Source of the DNA: Cydia pomonella | Taxonomy: Eukaryota; Arthropoda; Insecta; Lepidoptera; Tortricidae | Direction: 5' to 3' | DNA length: 64,000 nt | Assembly (NCBI RefSeq): GCF_033807575.1 | Contig: NC_084710.1 | Location: forward strand, 21,680,357 to 21,744,356 | Shown here: piece after piece, positions 1 to 9,857 of the stretch | Layout: each line of letters opens with the position of its first letter | Position numbering within the stretch: the first letter of the stretch is position 1 | Made by a program: the position numbers and the translations under genes | Notes under the pieces: generated by a model | What the model saw: only the letters and a program-made list of their open reading frames with translations | What the model was told of the DNA's origin: nothing | The model's database searches: none

Positions 1-68
1 TCTTGAAAATATGGTTGAATAATAACCAAATGACAATCGTATAAATGAATCGCCATTTACGTAATGTA

Positions 69-172
69 TGGATCGTGTTATTCACGAGAACGCGTACCTT
101 GGTTTTTATTGTCATGACATTAAAGATTAGGTTTGTCAAATTCGCGCGTCATCGTAAATAACACGATCTTTA
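69..172. repeat. Short foldback (MITE-like)
   Basis: Imperfect inverted arms: GATCGTGTTATTCACGAGAA at the left and its near complement (ending AATAACACGATC) at the right, about 100 bp overall. No target duplication was resolved and the family is unknown. Confidence 0.4.
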
Positions 173-1027
173 TGGATATAATCACGTTACTTTTCGTATC
201 TACTTACTTAATGATACATTTTTATTTTTTGTTTAGCGTTTGTCGATATCAGATTTAAGTCCCCTGTTTTTATTCCGTATATAGCGACGGTTAAAATTTC
301 ATATGAGTTAAGTAACGGTGATTTAAAATAGAAATAGAACCACTGAAGACTGAAATGAAATTTCGTGAGAAAAATGAGTGTACATTTAATGTACATTTTA
401 ATGGAAATGAACCGCTTGGAGAATAAAATGTAAATTCGTGCTGGTTATACATCACCCTTAAATGTTAACGGCGTTTGCGATTCCTTTGAAAGGGCAATAA
501 GTATGCTATTAGTTATACTGGTGCCCGCATTTGTGTGTTTTCAATAGATAACCTACAAACAGTTTCAGAAATAGCAAAGCAGCAGGTTAGGTGGTTAAAA
601 TAAAAGGCAAAATTGTAGTTTTTATATTGATTTTTCACTATTTTTAATCAAGGGCAAATGCCATGGAAAAAAATACCCGAATATTAAACTATATATATTC
701 CAGAGCAGACCAAATCAAACATCTTAAAATATAAGTTGGCTCGATAGAAATATAACACGAAAACACGTGTAATTTTTATTTCATTTCAATTATATATCCT
801 TACCCTGCATACCACAGCAACAAATTTTTAATATAAAATAGCCAGTGACATATTTGAAGGATTTGACTAGAAACACTTTAAACAATATTATACATTCTGT
901 GTTAATAAAACTTTAAACCAGCGCGATGCCACATCTTCTGTCGCAATTTTCACGTGGCGCGCCATGTTTTGTTCATCTCTAATTTCTTCTCCTTACTTAG
1001 CAACTTCGTTATTGTTATATAATCACG
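173..1027. other. No recognisable feature
   Basis: AT-rich sequence with no ORF, repeat or RNA gene that I can support. Presumed intronic. Confidence 0.6.
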
Positions 1028-1029
1028 GT

Positions 1030-1165
1030 GGTTATTCTATCTAGCAGATATCACGAATTCCTATTAGCACGATCCGATCTTGGTACACCTCTTTCGCTTT
1101 CTTCACCTTCTCGTCGGTTTAGGGTGCTCTTGTTTTTCTTTACATCACCGATATGGAAAAACTTC
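1030..1165. repeat. Possible fragment of a dispersed repeat
   Basis: The stretch around 'GATCTTGGTACACCTCTTTCGCTT' resembles 26795-26860 ('GATCCTGACACCTATACC...TTCGCTTCC'), so both may derive from one dispersed repeat. Overlapping ORFs of 73-78 codons start here, but they are low-complexity (F/S-rich) and show no domain, so they are not called as genes. Confidence 0.25.
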
Positions 1166-1374
1166 CTCGGTGTCTCCCTTCTATTTTTCTTTTGTACACT
1201 CAAAGCATCTCAACGTACCTTTTGCCATCCTGGTCCTCTATGCATCCATTCAATCTGTTTCTAATTGTATCGCACAATTTAACAACATTTCTACCTCATT
1301 CACTTGACTTTGTGTTTCTATTGACCTACATTTTAATAAAAAAGCTTTCCACGTACAGCTTCACAAACACCTAA

Positions 1375-2290
1375 ATAAAGTTTTTGATAAACTAAACGGT
1401 GTGCAGACATTGTAATTTTATAAAATAGTCATTGTCTTCAAATAAAGTGTTTCCCATGACATGACTCTTGGTTTCAGTTTCTAGTAGAATACGAAAAATG
1501 TTAACCCGGTAACTATTTTTCCAAGAAGAATATACTCTAAGTACTTTGTTCTATGGTTCAAAATTAAATGTTATCTATGAAGTAAGTTTTTCCAGATCTT
1601 ATTCCAAAGCATTAGGATCTATTTTAAACTGGTTATTATTCTTTATGTTCGGGTTAGTGGGAAGATTTAGTGAATGAATAGTAAAAAGAAGGCCAAGGCC
1701 GAATTTCTTTTTGCTGAGAAAGTGAAATTAGATTAATGTGAACTCAAAAACAATGCGTTATATAGTTAAATGGTGACAGTTTAAAGTAGATCGTGGTTAA
1801 TTTGATTTATATTGTCAGATTCTAACTGTTGTCTAATATGTAATATTTTAGTCTAGAAAACAGTATCGCTTGTAATCTACAGGTGGAATAACATAGTATA
1901 GTTTTCAATTTGTGATTATTATGTAATGTTATTTGATAGGAAACAAAACTTATTGAAGTATAATTACCTATGCAATGAAAGTGACGTTATTTTTCAAGGC
2001 AAGAAATATTTTTTGAATTAATCCGTTCAAGTAGTTTGTCACAGTTTTATTTCGTATTAAGCAGAAAATTCTATAAGCAATATATGTAATAGATTTTCTT
2101 GTGTAAGTTCAAAATTCATTAAATAACCAAAAAAGCGAGGTTGAAAAAATTTCAAAGTTAAATTAATTAATTGTTTATCATTAAAACATTCTGCACAAAT
2201 TTACCGATTTGCTTAGTACAGGTACTTCTGGTCAAAAATCTTTTGTATTTATAAGTTGCATGAAACATGCAATTATCAAAGTTTTTAAGG
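1375..2290. other. No recognisable feature
   Basis: AT-rich sequence without supported genes or recognisable repeats. Confidence 0.6.
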
Positions 2291-2338
2291 AATCCTCGGT
2301 GCGCGAGTCAAACGGACTCGAACTTAATTTTTTTAAAC

Positions 2339-2530
2339 TACGTCTGTGCCCAGTGGCAAACAAGCATACGGCCGGCCTGATGGTAAGCGGTCACGTTAGC
2401 CTATACCTAACATCCCGCACCCTGGTTGAGCTCTGGCAACCTTACTCACCGGCAGGAACACAACACTATGAGTAGGGTCTAGTGTTATTTGAGTGCGGTT
2501 TCCGGTTTCCGGTTTCCGGTTTCGGGAGTG
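2339..2530 (-). repeat. LINE 3'-end fragment with (TTTCCGG)n tract
   Basis: Starts with 'GTGGCAAACAAGCATACGG' and 'GCCTGATGGTAAGCGGTCAC', the tail shared by many copies in this window, and continues through 'CACCGGCAGGAACACAACAC'. The element reads on the minus strand because other copies show a poly(T) on this side. A four-copy TTTCCGG heptamer array lies at about 2498-2525. A piece of the GGGTTCCG-type repeat end ('GTGCGCGAGTC') lies just before it at 2299. Confidence 0.65.
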
Positions 2531-2815
2531 TGTTTTTATACGTTTTAAAACAAACTGAGTTTCCTAAAACATGTTCATAACTTGTAATCAGTGAATTTCT
2601 CAAGGGGCGATACCTGAAATTAAATTTTCCTCCAATAAAGCACCCATCGAGCCGGTAAACTGCTTAATTAAATCATCGATGTTTGTGTCAATTAAGAAAG
2701 TCATTAATTAGGGGAACATTGGAATTTATTTCTTGTAAATATATTTAATTTTATTTGTTAGAATATTGGCTATTCATTTTTGATTTATATATTTTGAAAC
2801 ACTTTTGAGATCATT

Positions 2816-3062
2816 GATATTATTCTTTTTTAATACCACTTCGGTGGCAAACAAGCATACGGCCCGCCTGATGGTAAGCAGTCACCGTAGCCTACGGACG
2901 CCTGCAACACCAGAGATATTACATGCGCGTTGCCGATCCTTTAAAAACCTGTACACTCCTTTTTTGAAGAACCCCATACTGTACCGCTCGGGAAAACCTC
3001 GGCAGGAAGCTTATTCCACAGCCGAATGCGCCTTCAAGGATAACACCTCATAATTCCACTAG
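2816..3062 (-). repeat. Jockey-like LINE 3' end (C-terminal coding remnant and tail)
   Basis: Minus-strand translation across 2940-3000 gives a decayed segment with ERYSMGFFKKGVYRFLK. It matches the C-terminus of the fuller LINE ORF at 5860-8307 (RYDMGFFKKQVFRVLK). The tail with 'GGTGGCAAACAAGCATACGG' lies at the left. This shows that the abundant tail sequence in the window is the 3' end of a jockey-like LINE. It is 5' truncated and not coding now. Confidence 0.7.
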
Positions 3063-3123
3063 CTTCTGGTCGCTACTTTATCTGCCGAATTCTATTGCAC
3101 AAAATAAAAACTACCACGCAAAA

Positions 3124-3165
3124 TCTTGGGATTAGTTGCCGAGACAACGCGAGGAAGAAGAGAAA
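3124..3165 (+). repeat. SINE 3'-part fragment
   Basis: 'AAATCTTGGGATTAGTTG' and 'ACGCGAGGAA' match the 3' part of the SINE at 59703-60045 (there 'CAAATCTTGGGATTAGTTG' and 'ATGCGAGGAA'). Only this small piece is present. Confidence 0.5.
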
Positions 3166-3292
3166 ATAAAACCTCAATGTACAAAAGGCGAACTTAATTC
3201 CATGAGGCATTCTCTAGCATTTAACCTTAAGCCATTTTTTAATAAAGATTTAAAAAAGAGGCGGGTTTATCCCAGTCCCGGACTGATCTTAT

Positions 3293-3618
3293 CCAGAAGT
3301 GCCCCACGGTCTTCCGAATTTCGTCCAGTCAACCCAACGAGCTAACGAACCTCAGGATCAGAAGTTCCCCACGGTCTTCCGAATTTCGTCCAGTCAACCC
3401 AACGAGCTAACGAACCTCAGGATCAGAAGTGCCCCACGGTCTTCCGAATTTCGTCCAGTCAACCCAACGAGCTAACGGACCTCAGGATCCAGAAGTGCCC
3501 CACGGTCTTCCGAATTTCGTCCAGTCAACCCAACGAGCTAACGAACCTCAGGATCCAGAAGTGCCCCACGGTCTTCCGAATTTCGTCCAGTCAACCCAAC
3601 GAGCTAACGGACCTCAGG
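3293..3618. repeat. Minisatellite, five 65-66 bp units
   Basis: The phrase CCCCACGGTCTTCCGAATTT begins at 3302, 3367, 3432, 3498 and 3564, so the spacing is 65, 65, 66 and 66 bp. Units are nearly identical and differ mainly by G/A at 'GCTAACG(A/G)ACCTC' and one extra C in the last two ('GGATCC' versus 'GGATC'). The 66-bp units are readable in frame as a repeated peptide, but the 65-bp units break frame. Coding is therefore unlikely despite a 91-codon ORF at 3429-3704. Confidence 0.9.
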
Positions 3619-3699
3619 CGCTTCTTTCATCCGAAAGCGGCCACCAATCTGTCAACATTTTGGTCCATTGTGGACCAGGGGGGCTAACCAAGATGACAA

Positions 3700-3844
3700 A
3701 TTAAAGTAATTTTACGGTTTACCGGCCGTGCTTCGCGTGAACACTGCTCGTACTGCTAACTGCTTGAGAAAAGAGACCTAGGCTCTCCGAAACATGTTGC
3801 GCGAGTGACTAAACCACGTGAGTGTAAACCGTAATATTAGTTTA
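3700..3844. repeat. MITE-like element with TTTACGGTTTA termini
   Basis: The left end 'TTTTACGGTTTACC' and the right end 'GTGTAAACCGTAATA' are inverted. A related left-end fragment occurs at 16975-17020 ('TTTTACGGTTTAACTCACG'). About 145 bp; family not assigned. Confidence 0.5.
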
Positions 3845-3929
3845 ATGTTTATCTAAATCATATTTATTACATCACAACTTAAATATAAATATAAACTAAA
3901 TATGTATAAAATAACTACCTACCTATTGG

Positions 3930-4208
3930 CTACCGGGCCGCCCCCGATGCAAAGGTGCCCATCACGCTCGCTGCATTGCCGCGTTGGATTGCTATGGATA
4001 TCCTTTGCACCAGGAAAAACCCAGAGCGGGGGTCAAGGCCCCTTTCTAGCAGGCGACGACCCAGATCCCGGAGGAAGGACTTACCCTCAGCGCACCAGCA
4101 CCCCGAAGTCTCCACAGCGAGAGGAACGAATAAATAACCGCTCAGCGCCGAGTATTTATCTTTTTTAAGGGACGCCGCGTGCTCAGCAGCCGCTCCTGCC
4201 GACCGCAT
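3930..4208 (-). pseudogene. C-terminal remnant of a retrotransposon polyprotein
   Basis: A GC-rich island in AT-rich DNA holds a 92-codon open frame. Residues about 26-85 read FVPLAVETSG, then FLRDLGRRL, RSGFFLVQRISIAIQRG and NAASVMGT. From memory of the family, this looks like the C-terminal extension of reverse-transcriptase ORFs of some animal non-LTR retrotransposons, but I cannot assign the clade. The frame ends with TAG just before an AT-rich flank, which suggests the natural end of the ORF. No RT core precedes it, so this is a 5'-truncated copy. It could instead be an uncharacterised host exon, but the lack of splice sites and the isolated position argue against that. Confidence 0.45.
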
Positions 4209-4209
4209 A

Positions 4210-4784
4210 GTGCGGCTAAGATGCGAGGCGGCAAAAGTACTGACGCATGTGGATAATGTTAGTATGTCTCACGACAGTTTAAATTCGATGACAATCGTTT
4301 GCAAAAAACGAAAAGTAACGCTGAGATAAACGTAATTAATGTATGGAAATGATAGCGTTTCGTTTGTGTGAGGTTTGTTGTACGAACGACGAAACGACGA
4401 ACGGAACAGGATTTTTGGTTCTGATAATATTTTTATTTGGAAAAGAAGTAACTGAAGCACACCCCAGTCACGGGGAGGATGTTCGTGGAAAACAGAAACT
4501 AAAATAAAACACTTAAAACTTCGAAATACAAGCTAATGTCGGCCAGAAACTCGACTTCAAAACCAAATATTTTCCCAAACTTCACCTAAAGGGGAATATT
4601 GTTTTCTGAACTTGCTTCGAGTTTTATCATGAGCATGTACGCTATTGTTTTAGTTTCGTATCAAAATATAAGTTAAGGCACTTCTGAGAAGTTATAACAC
4701 GTCCATATAGGCTGCCATTTTAGATTTCATCGTTGGTTTGTGAAACAAAGGAATAATAGTTGACCGAGCGAAGCATCTCCGTTA
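4210..4784. other. No recognisable feature
   Basis: Mostly AT-rich intronic sequence. I see no supported repeat or gene. Confidence 0.55.
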
Positions 4785-5776
4785 GGCCCATGTCACACTG
4801 CTCCGCACTTCGCAGCGACGTCCGGTGCTGCAGTTTTTTGTTTAGTACTGCAGAATCTATATTTGTATATCAGGGGTGGCCAACTTGATTAGACCCAAGA
4901 TCTCCTGTTTATTAACGAAACCCTGTGCGATCTACAAATTACATACTTCTTGAAACCTTAAATGAAACTGGTCTACGTATTTATATTTTTTGCCTTGCCG
5001 CGATAGCGATCGCCCGACCTTGGCCAACACCACCCCTGTTGTATATGGTATAACACAGTGGCTCCGCGCCTCCGTGCGAAGGTGTGAACGGCGATGGGGT
5101 GCGGAACGGAGGGTATGCCACACCGAACTCCGCAGTTCCGTCCGGATTTTAGTGCAAATAGAACGTGATCGGAATGGATCTCGATATAGATAAGTTTATT
5201 TTTGAAATTGAAACTATTGAAAGCCATCCAGCGATTTGGAACATGAAATGTGAAGCGTACCTACAGCGATCATGTGCAAAAAGCAAGACAATGGTAGGTG
5301 GTGGTAAATATATTTACCGACCCAGATGACTCAATAGATGATATGGTAATGACCACTTTAATTTTGCTTAGCAAAAAATCAAATGACCCGATGGACATTC
5401 GGGTGCAGTTACAATTTTTTCTTCGTGTTGCCTTAAATCTTCAAAATCTCTTACAAAAGATCCATTTATGGGTCTGGCATGTAAATAGCAATATGTACCC
5501 AGTATCTTCTGCGTTTTTTGAGTTGATTTTATAAAAACCAAACTGAAATGATCACCGCGGTGTTTTGAAAAAGTTCCGTTTCCGCTGCACTAAAAAAATG
5601 ATCACCTCGACGTTCAAATTTGAAATGAACATAAAAGGGAAATTAACGCGGTTCGTCGTGCACCGCAACTCCGGACGAAGGTACGAAGAAAATTCGACCG
5701 GTTGTGCGTCATCGCCGCACGCGAATTCGTCGCTCCGTACGCCGCAACGAAATGCGGCGTCAGTGTGACATCCGCC
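4785..5776 (+). mobile_element. PIF/Harbinger-like DNA transposon remnant (992 bp)
   Basis: The termini are inverted: GGCCCATGTCACACTG at 4785 and a right end ending GTCAGTGTGACATCCGCC at 5776. Both sides carry TTA (4782-4784 and 5777-5779). Three-base TWA duplications and a GGSSC...GTCACACT terminus are typical of PIF/Harbinger. Arms extend about 45 bp, with similar 'CGCACTTCGCAGCGAC' and complement of 'CGTCGCTCCGTACGCCGCA'. The interior carries a short ORF that looks like the start of a MADF domain, the usual second protein of this superfamily. No DDE transposase was found, so it is nonautonomous now. Confidence 0.75.
5174..5329 (+). pseudogene. Truncated MADF-like (Harbinger accessory protein) ORF
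   Basis: ATG at 5174 opens 51 codons: MDLDIDKFIFEIETIES, then HPAIWNMKCEAYLQRS. The spacing 'F...EIE..PAIW....E.Y..R' is the first half of a MADF (Myb/SANT-like) DNA-binding domain. PIF/Harbinger elements typically encode such a partner protein that binds the transposon ends and helps nuclear import of the transposase. Here the frame stops at TGA 5327-5329, far short of a full domain (about 80-90 residues). A second frame (5298-5534) reads on without recognisable motifs. I infer an internally deleted, inactive copy. Confidence 0.55.
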
Positions 5777-5793
5777 TTACAGCTTGGGCAAGA

Positions 5794-5812
5794 TTTTTTT
5801 TTTTTTTTTTTT
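5794..5812 (-). other. Poly(A) tail of the jockey-like LINE
   Basis: An uninterrupted T-run on the plus strand, directly after the element's 3' UTR, is the poly(A) tail of the minus-strand LINE. It fixes the element's orientation and 3' end. Confidence 0.85.
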
Positions 5813-5859
5813 ATGTAATAGGCTGCAAACGAGCAGACGAGCCGCCTGATGGGAAGCAG

Positions 5860-8214
5860 TCATCGCCGCCCATGGACATAAGCAACATCGGAGGAGCCAC
5901 TTATGCGTTGCCAACCTTTGAGAACCCTAAAAACCTGCTTCTTGAAGAACCCCATGTCATAGCGCAAGGGAAACACCTCAGAAGGTAGTTCATTCCACAA
6001 CTTGCACGTTCTGGGAAAAAACGAGCGAGATGCCCGCTTGTTCTTGGTTTGCCACGTGTCGAGAAAGTGAGGATGAACTTTGTTTCTTTGGCGGGAGGTG
6101 CGGTGATAAAAACGTGACGGTGGCACCAATTCAAAAAGTTCTTCAGAACATTCCCCATTGTACAGACGGTAGAACAGGCATAGAGAGCCAACGTCTCTCC
6201 GAAGACTGAGAGGTTCCAAACCGACTGTGAGATCGGGGTCACCAACAATACGAACTGCCCGACGTTGGATGGAGTCAAGTGGAAGAAGTTGGTATTTCGG
6301 TGCTCCAGACCAGAGGTGAGAACAGTACTCCATATGTGGTCGAACCTGCGCTTTGTATAACGAAAGCCGGTGACCTGGTGTGAAGTACTGTTTCGCTCTA
6401 TTGAGCACCCCGAGCTTCTTAGAGGCCAGTTTGGCTTTGAGTTCCAAATGGCCCCGAAACTGGACTTCGTTCGTAATGTCGACACCGAGTATCCCGATAC
6501 TCTCAGAAATGGTAAGGGGAATGTTCTGGAACTTAGGCGCTAAGACAAATGGGGTTTTTTTAGAGGAAAACGCGCATACTTGTGTCTTACTGGGGTTAAA
6601 CTGGACGAGATTACGTTTACCCCACTCGGATACCTGCTCAAGAGAGGCCTCGATTTCGGACACAAGTTGCATTCTGCATTCCAACACCTGCTCACGAGAG
6701 GCATTTGCACGACCTGTATAGAAGCTATCACCCGTGCTGTCATCCGCATAGCAATGGATATTGCTAGTCAATAGCATATCATTGATATGAAGGATGAACA
6801 GTGTAGGTGACAGTACAGATCCTTGGGGTACGCCGGCGTTAATGGGCCGGAGATCTGAGCATTGTCCGTCGATGATAACTGCAATGCTACGCCCAGATAG
6901 AAAGCTCGCGACCCATGTGCATAGCCCTTCAGGAAGCCCGTACGAGGGAAGCTTGGAAAGAAGCGCCTTGTGCCAAACCCTATCGAAAGCCTTTGCGATA
7001 TCTAGGCTAACCGCCAGAGCTTCTCCCTTGCTCTCAATGGCGGTGGCCCAACGATGAGTGAGATATACCAGAAGATCACCAGCGCCACGACCATGGCGGA
7101 AGCCGTATTGCCGGTCACTTATGAGCTGGTGGTCCTCAAGGTACGCTAGGAGCTGGTTGTTAACCACGCGCTCCATCACCTTGGAGAGAAGGGAGGTAAT
7201 CGCAATCGGCCGGTAGTTGGAAGGGTTTGTGCGGTCACCCTTTTTAGGGATTGGATGGACCCAAGCAGTCTTCCAGGATGACGGGCATTTACCTGAGCAG
7301 TATGAAAGCGAAAAAAGGCGCGTTAAAACCGGAGCTAGCTCTGGAGCGCACGTTTTTAGCACAATAGCGGGTATACCGTCGGGCCCACTGGACTTATTGA
7401 CATCGAGAGCAAAAAGTGCACGCCTTACTACGCTTTGAGTGAAGCGGACCTTAGGCATGGAGTGCTCACAACGTGGGATGGTGGGTGGTGTGCTGCCCAC
7501 GTCGTCTAGTGTCGAATTTGACGCGAAAAGAGAACATAAAAGATCTGCTTTCTCTTTTGCAGAATGAGCCAGTGAGTCGTCAGGTTTGTGCAGAGAAGGT
7601 AGCGAGACCTTACAGAAGTTCCCCTGGACAGCTTTGGCGAGAGACCAGAAATTACGAGTCCCAGCTGGTTGACTTACCAGCCTCTCGCCAATTCTGTAAG
7701 TGTGTTGGAACTTTGCTGCAGCAATACGCTTCTTGCAGGATCTGGATGCAGCATTATATCGCTTCTTTAATACGGAGGCATTCGGATCGTTGACTCTACT
7801 GGCGGCTACCCAAGCCTGGTAGGCCTCGCACTTAGATTTGCGGACTTCAGCGCAAGACTTACCGAACCAGGGCTGCGATCGACCACCGACACGGACTAGG
7901 GAGCTCGGAACAAAGCATTCCATACCCTGAATAATTGTGTCAGCTACGAGTTCCGCACAGTCGTCAGGATTATCCGTAGAGAAGCAGAGCTGCTTCCAAG
8001 GGTAGGAAGCATAAAACTCCCGCAACCCATCCCAGTCTGCTGACCTATAATGCCATACACGTCTGGACCCAAGGGGTCGAGTCTGCCCTGTCCGCTCCGC
8101 TAGTGCGGTACTAATACGAACCAGGCAATGGTCTGACGAACCCAAGGGAGCGAGACGGAAGACTTGGAAATGTTCAGGGTGTGATGTCAGCACTAAGTCC
8201 AATAGGGCGGGAGT
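5860..8214 (-). CDS. LINE ORF2, reverse transcriptase part (3' exon-like half of split ORF)
   Basis: This is the C-terminal half of a jockey-type ORF2. The open frame formally starts at 8307 inside the inserted element. The first 31 residues of that 815-residue frame are insertion-derived, and LINE sequence begins at TPALLD. Counting in the 815-residue frame, the end of the AP endonuclease is at SSDH (57-60). RT motifs follow: SSGPDGIP (306-313), motif A SLDIAKAFDRVWH (424-436), motif B NAGVPQGSVLSP (490-501) and motif C YADDST (520-525, catalytic DD). The C-terminal region has HLWSGAPKYQ and LWNELPSEVF, and the stop is TGA at 5860-5862. The protein would nick the target and copy element RNA in place. 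No frameshift is seen, but ORF2 is cut off from its endonuclease by the insertion, so this copy is disabled. Confidence 0.92.
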   Translation of the reverse strand, partial: TPALLDLVLTSHPEHFQVFRLAPLGSSDHCLVRISTALAERTGQTRPLGSRRVWHYRSADWDGLREFYASYPWKQLCFSTDNPDDCAELVADTIIQGMECFVPSSLVRVGGRSQPWFGKSCAEVRKSKCEAYQAWVAASRVNDPNASVLKKRYNAASRSCKKRIAAAKFQHTYRIGERLVSQPAGTRNFWSLAKAVQGNFCKVSLPSLHKPDDSLAHSAKEKADLLCSLFASNSTLDDVGSTPPTIPRCEHSMPKVRFTQSVVRRALFALDVNKSSGPDGIPAIVLKTCAPELAPVLTRLFSLSYCSGKCPSSWKTAWVHPIPKKGDRTNPSNYRPIAITSLLSKVMERVVNNQLLAYLEDHQLISDRQYGFRHGRGAGDLLVYLTHRWATAIESKGEALAVSLDIAKAFDRVWHKALLSKLPSYGLPEGLCTWVASFLSGRSIAVIIDGQCSDLRPINAGVPQGSVLSPTLFILHINDMLLTSNIHCYADDSTGDSFYTGRANASREQVLECRMQLVSEIEASLEQVSEWGKRNLVQFNPSKTQVCAFSSKKTPFVLAPKFQNIPLTISESIGILGVDITNEVQFRGHLELKAKLASKKLGVLNRAKQYFTPGHRLSLYKAQVRPHMEYCSHLWSGAPKYQLLPLDSIQRRAVRIVGDPDLTVGLEPLSLRRDVGSLCLFYRLYNGECSEELFELVPPSRFYHRTSRQRNKVHPHFLDTWQTKNKRASRSFFPRTCKLWNELPSEVFPLRYDMGFFKKQVFRVLKGWQRISGSSDVAYVHGRR

Positions 8215-8222
8215 ATGGCCTT

Positions 8223-9302
8223 TAGGGTTCAGAACCGGGAAATCCCGGTCTCGAAAGTACCGGGAATTCCCGGTTCTTTTGTCAGTAAAATGGAACCGGG
8301 AAACCAAATTTGATTCCCGGTTCTTTCGGTACTTTCGGGAATTTTATTTTTATTAAGCGATTCACACTACTATTTACTTATTTACTCTTACTTTAATTTT
8401 CCACACTTTCTACTATTCAAACATTCAAAACTAACGTGAATAATTCAGCGTTAAAATAAATAACGCGCGAAATTAATGGTGCGCTCGATATTACCAATAA
8501 CTACCTACACTCGCTCGCTGTTGCTAGGAAGGAAAGTAAGTATATAGTAAGTCAAGCTTCCCCGCGCCTGCCGCGCATGCCCCGCTCGCGCGCCGCGATC
8601 TTTCGTTCACTTAGTTTATTTTTATCATTTTATTGACAGTTAACACTTACTTAAGAACCTAACAAAAACACTGTGATTGATTATAGTCTGATATATATAT
8701 AATAACTTACTACTAGGTATGAGAATAGAAAATAGTTTAATTTTGTTGCTTTTGAAAAATGTTTAAGATAATTCTAAATGTTTAAGGAATTTAAAATGAC
8801 TTCCTAATTTTGACCATTTTATTGACAGTAAATACTTAAGATCCTAAGAATAACACTGTGATTGACAATAGTCTGATTTATATATAATTACTTACTACTA
8901 GGTATGAGAATAGAAAATAGTTTAATTTTGTTTTCTTTAAAAATGTTTAAGATAATTCTAAATGTTAAGGAATCTAAGATGACTGCCTTATTTTTACCCT
9001 TTAATTGACAGTAAATACTTACTTTAGTACCTAACAATAACATAACACTATGATTAATTATAGTCTGATTTATATATAATTACCTACTACTAGGTATGAG
9101 AACAGAAAATAGAAGAAAAAATTTCGAATTAAAGTTACTTGAATACAGAATTTTAGTTTACTTTTGAAGCATAACCCTTGTTTTCTATGACAAAAACTAG
9201 CAAGAACCGAAAATACCGAAAAAACCGGGAAATCCCGGTTCCGTAATACAAAAGTACCGAAATTCCCGGTTCTCAAAAAGAATACCGGTTCCGAAAACAC
9301 TA
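8223..9302. mobile_element. Nonautonomous hAT-type element inserted in LINE ORF2 (1080 bp)
   Basis: Flanked by an exact 8-bp duplication ATGGCCTT (8215-8222 and 9303-9310), the size hAT transposases make. The left terminus is TAGGGTTCAGAACCGGG; the right, read on the other strand, is TAGTGTTTTCGGAACCGG. Both ends carry clustered copies of the palindrome CCGGGAATTCCCGG and variants. The interior has no ORF of note and contains about 2.6 tandem units of 185 bp. Removing the element plus one duplication copy makes the LINE frame continuous. It inserted after the LINE did. Confidence 0.88.
8635..9113. repeat. Internal tandem repeat of the hAT element (period about 185 bp)
   Basis: 'ATTGACAGT(T/A)AA', 'CACTGTGATTGA' and 'TACTAGGTATGAGAA' recur at about 8635-8820, 8821-9000 and, truncated, 9003-9113. 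Copies differ by scattered substitutions and small indels, so the array predates the insertion or has aged since. Confidence 0.8.
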
Positions 9303-9310
9303 ATGGCCTT

Positions 9311-9857
9311 CGATGTCCGGAATTCTAGTAGGACCATCGACTAGTTGGGAAAGGTCATACGCTGCAGCAAGGTCGAAGACAGCTCTCCCGGCATAGTCAG
9401 TGCGCACAGATCCCAACCACTCATTGTGGTGTGCGTTAAAATCGCCGAGAATTATTAACTCTGCCAAGGGAAGCCGCTCAAGAACTTCGTTTAGTCCCGC
9501 TTGTACGCGCTCCAAGAGACGATCGGTCTCCAAGTCTCCGCTATGAGACCTGTAGAGACACACATAAATACGGGGGTGGTCCTTATTATCTACATGTGCC
9601 CAAATTAGCGACAGGTCCCTGTCTTCAAGGTGGCCCAAACGGCGGCAGCAAATATCATCCCGGATAAACATGCACACTCCGGCTTTTGACACGAACTTGT
9701 GTTCAAGGGTGTAACCAGGGTACATTAGATAAGCAGTGTCAGCCGGGGTAGATATTTGAGTCTCCGTCAAGAAGAATAAGGCCGGCCTGTCCATCTCAAG
9801 GTGGTGGTGGACGGAATTCAGGTTAGAGTGGAGGCCCCTGATGTTGCAAAAATCCAC
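9311..9857 (-). CDS. LINE ORF2, apurinic-like endonuclease part
   Basis: N-terminal half of the split ORF2. Residues show FCNIRGLHSN at the start, FLTETQ (29-34; E is the metal-binding glutamate), and GDFNAHHNEW (138-147; catalytic D-x-N of the exonuclease-endonuclease-phosphatase fold). The domain nicks target DNA to prime reverse transcription. The frame runs through IPDIEGH and then stops at a TAG created by the hAT terminus. Upstream the frame is open to a TAA near 9920 with no ATG, so the true start codon is uncertain or lost. Position 9857 is a GTG and not a believable start. Confidence 0.88.

Noticed and set aside
2498..2525. TTTCCGG heptamer run as telomere-like repeat
   Set aside because: The insect telomere unit is TTAGG. 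This is a four-copy run at the border of a LINE fragment.
3429..3704. 91-codon ORF with an in-frame repeated peptide
   Set aside because: It is produced by the 66-bp minisatellite. The 65-bp units to the left break the frame and there is no gene context.
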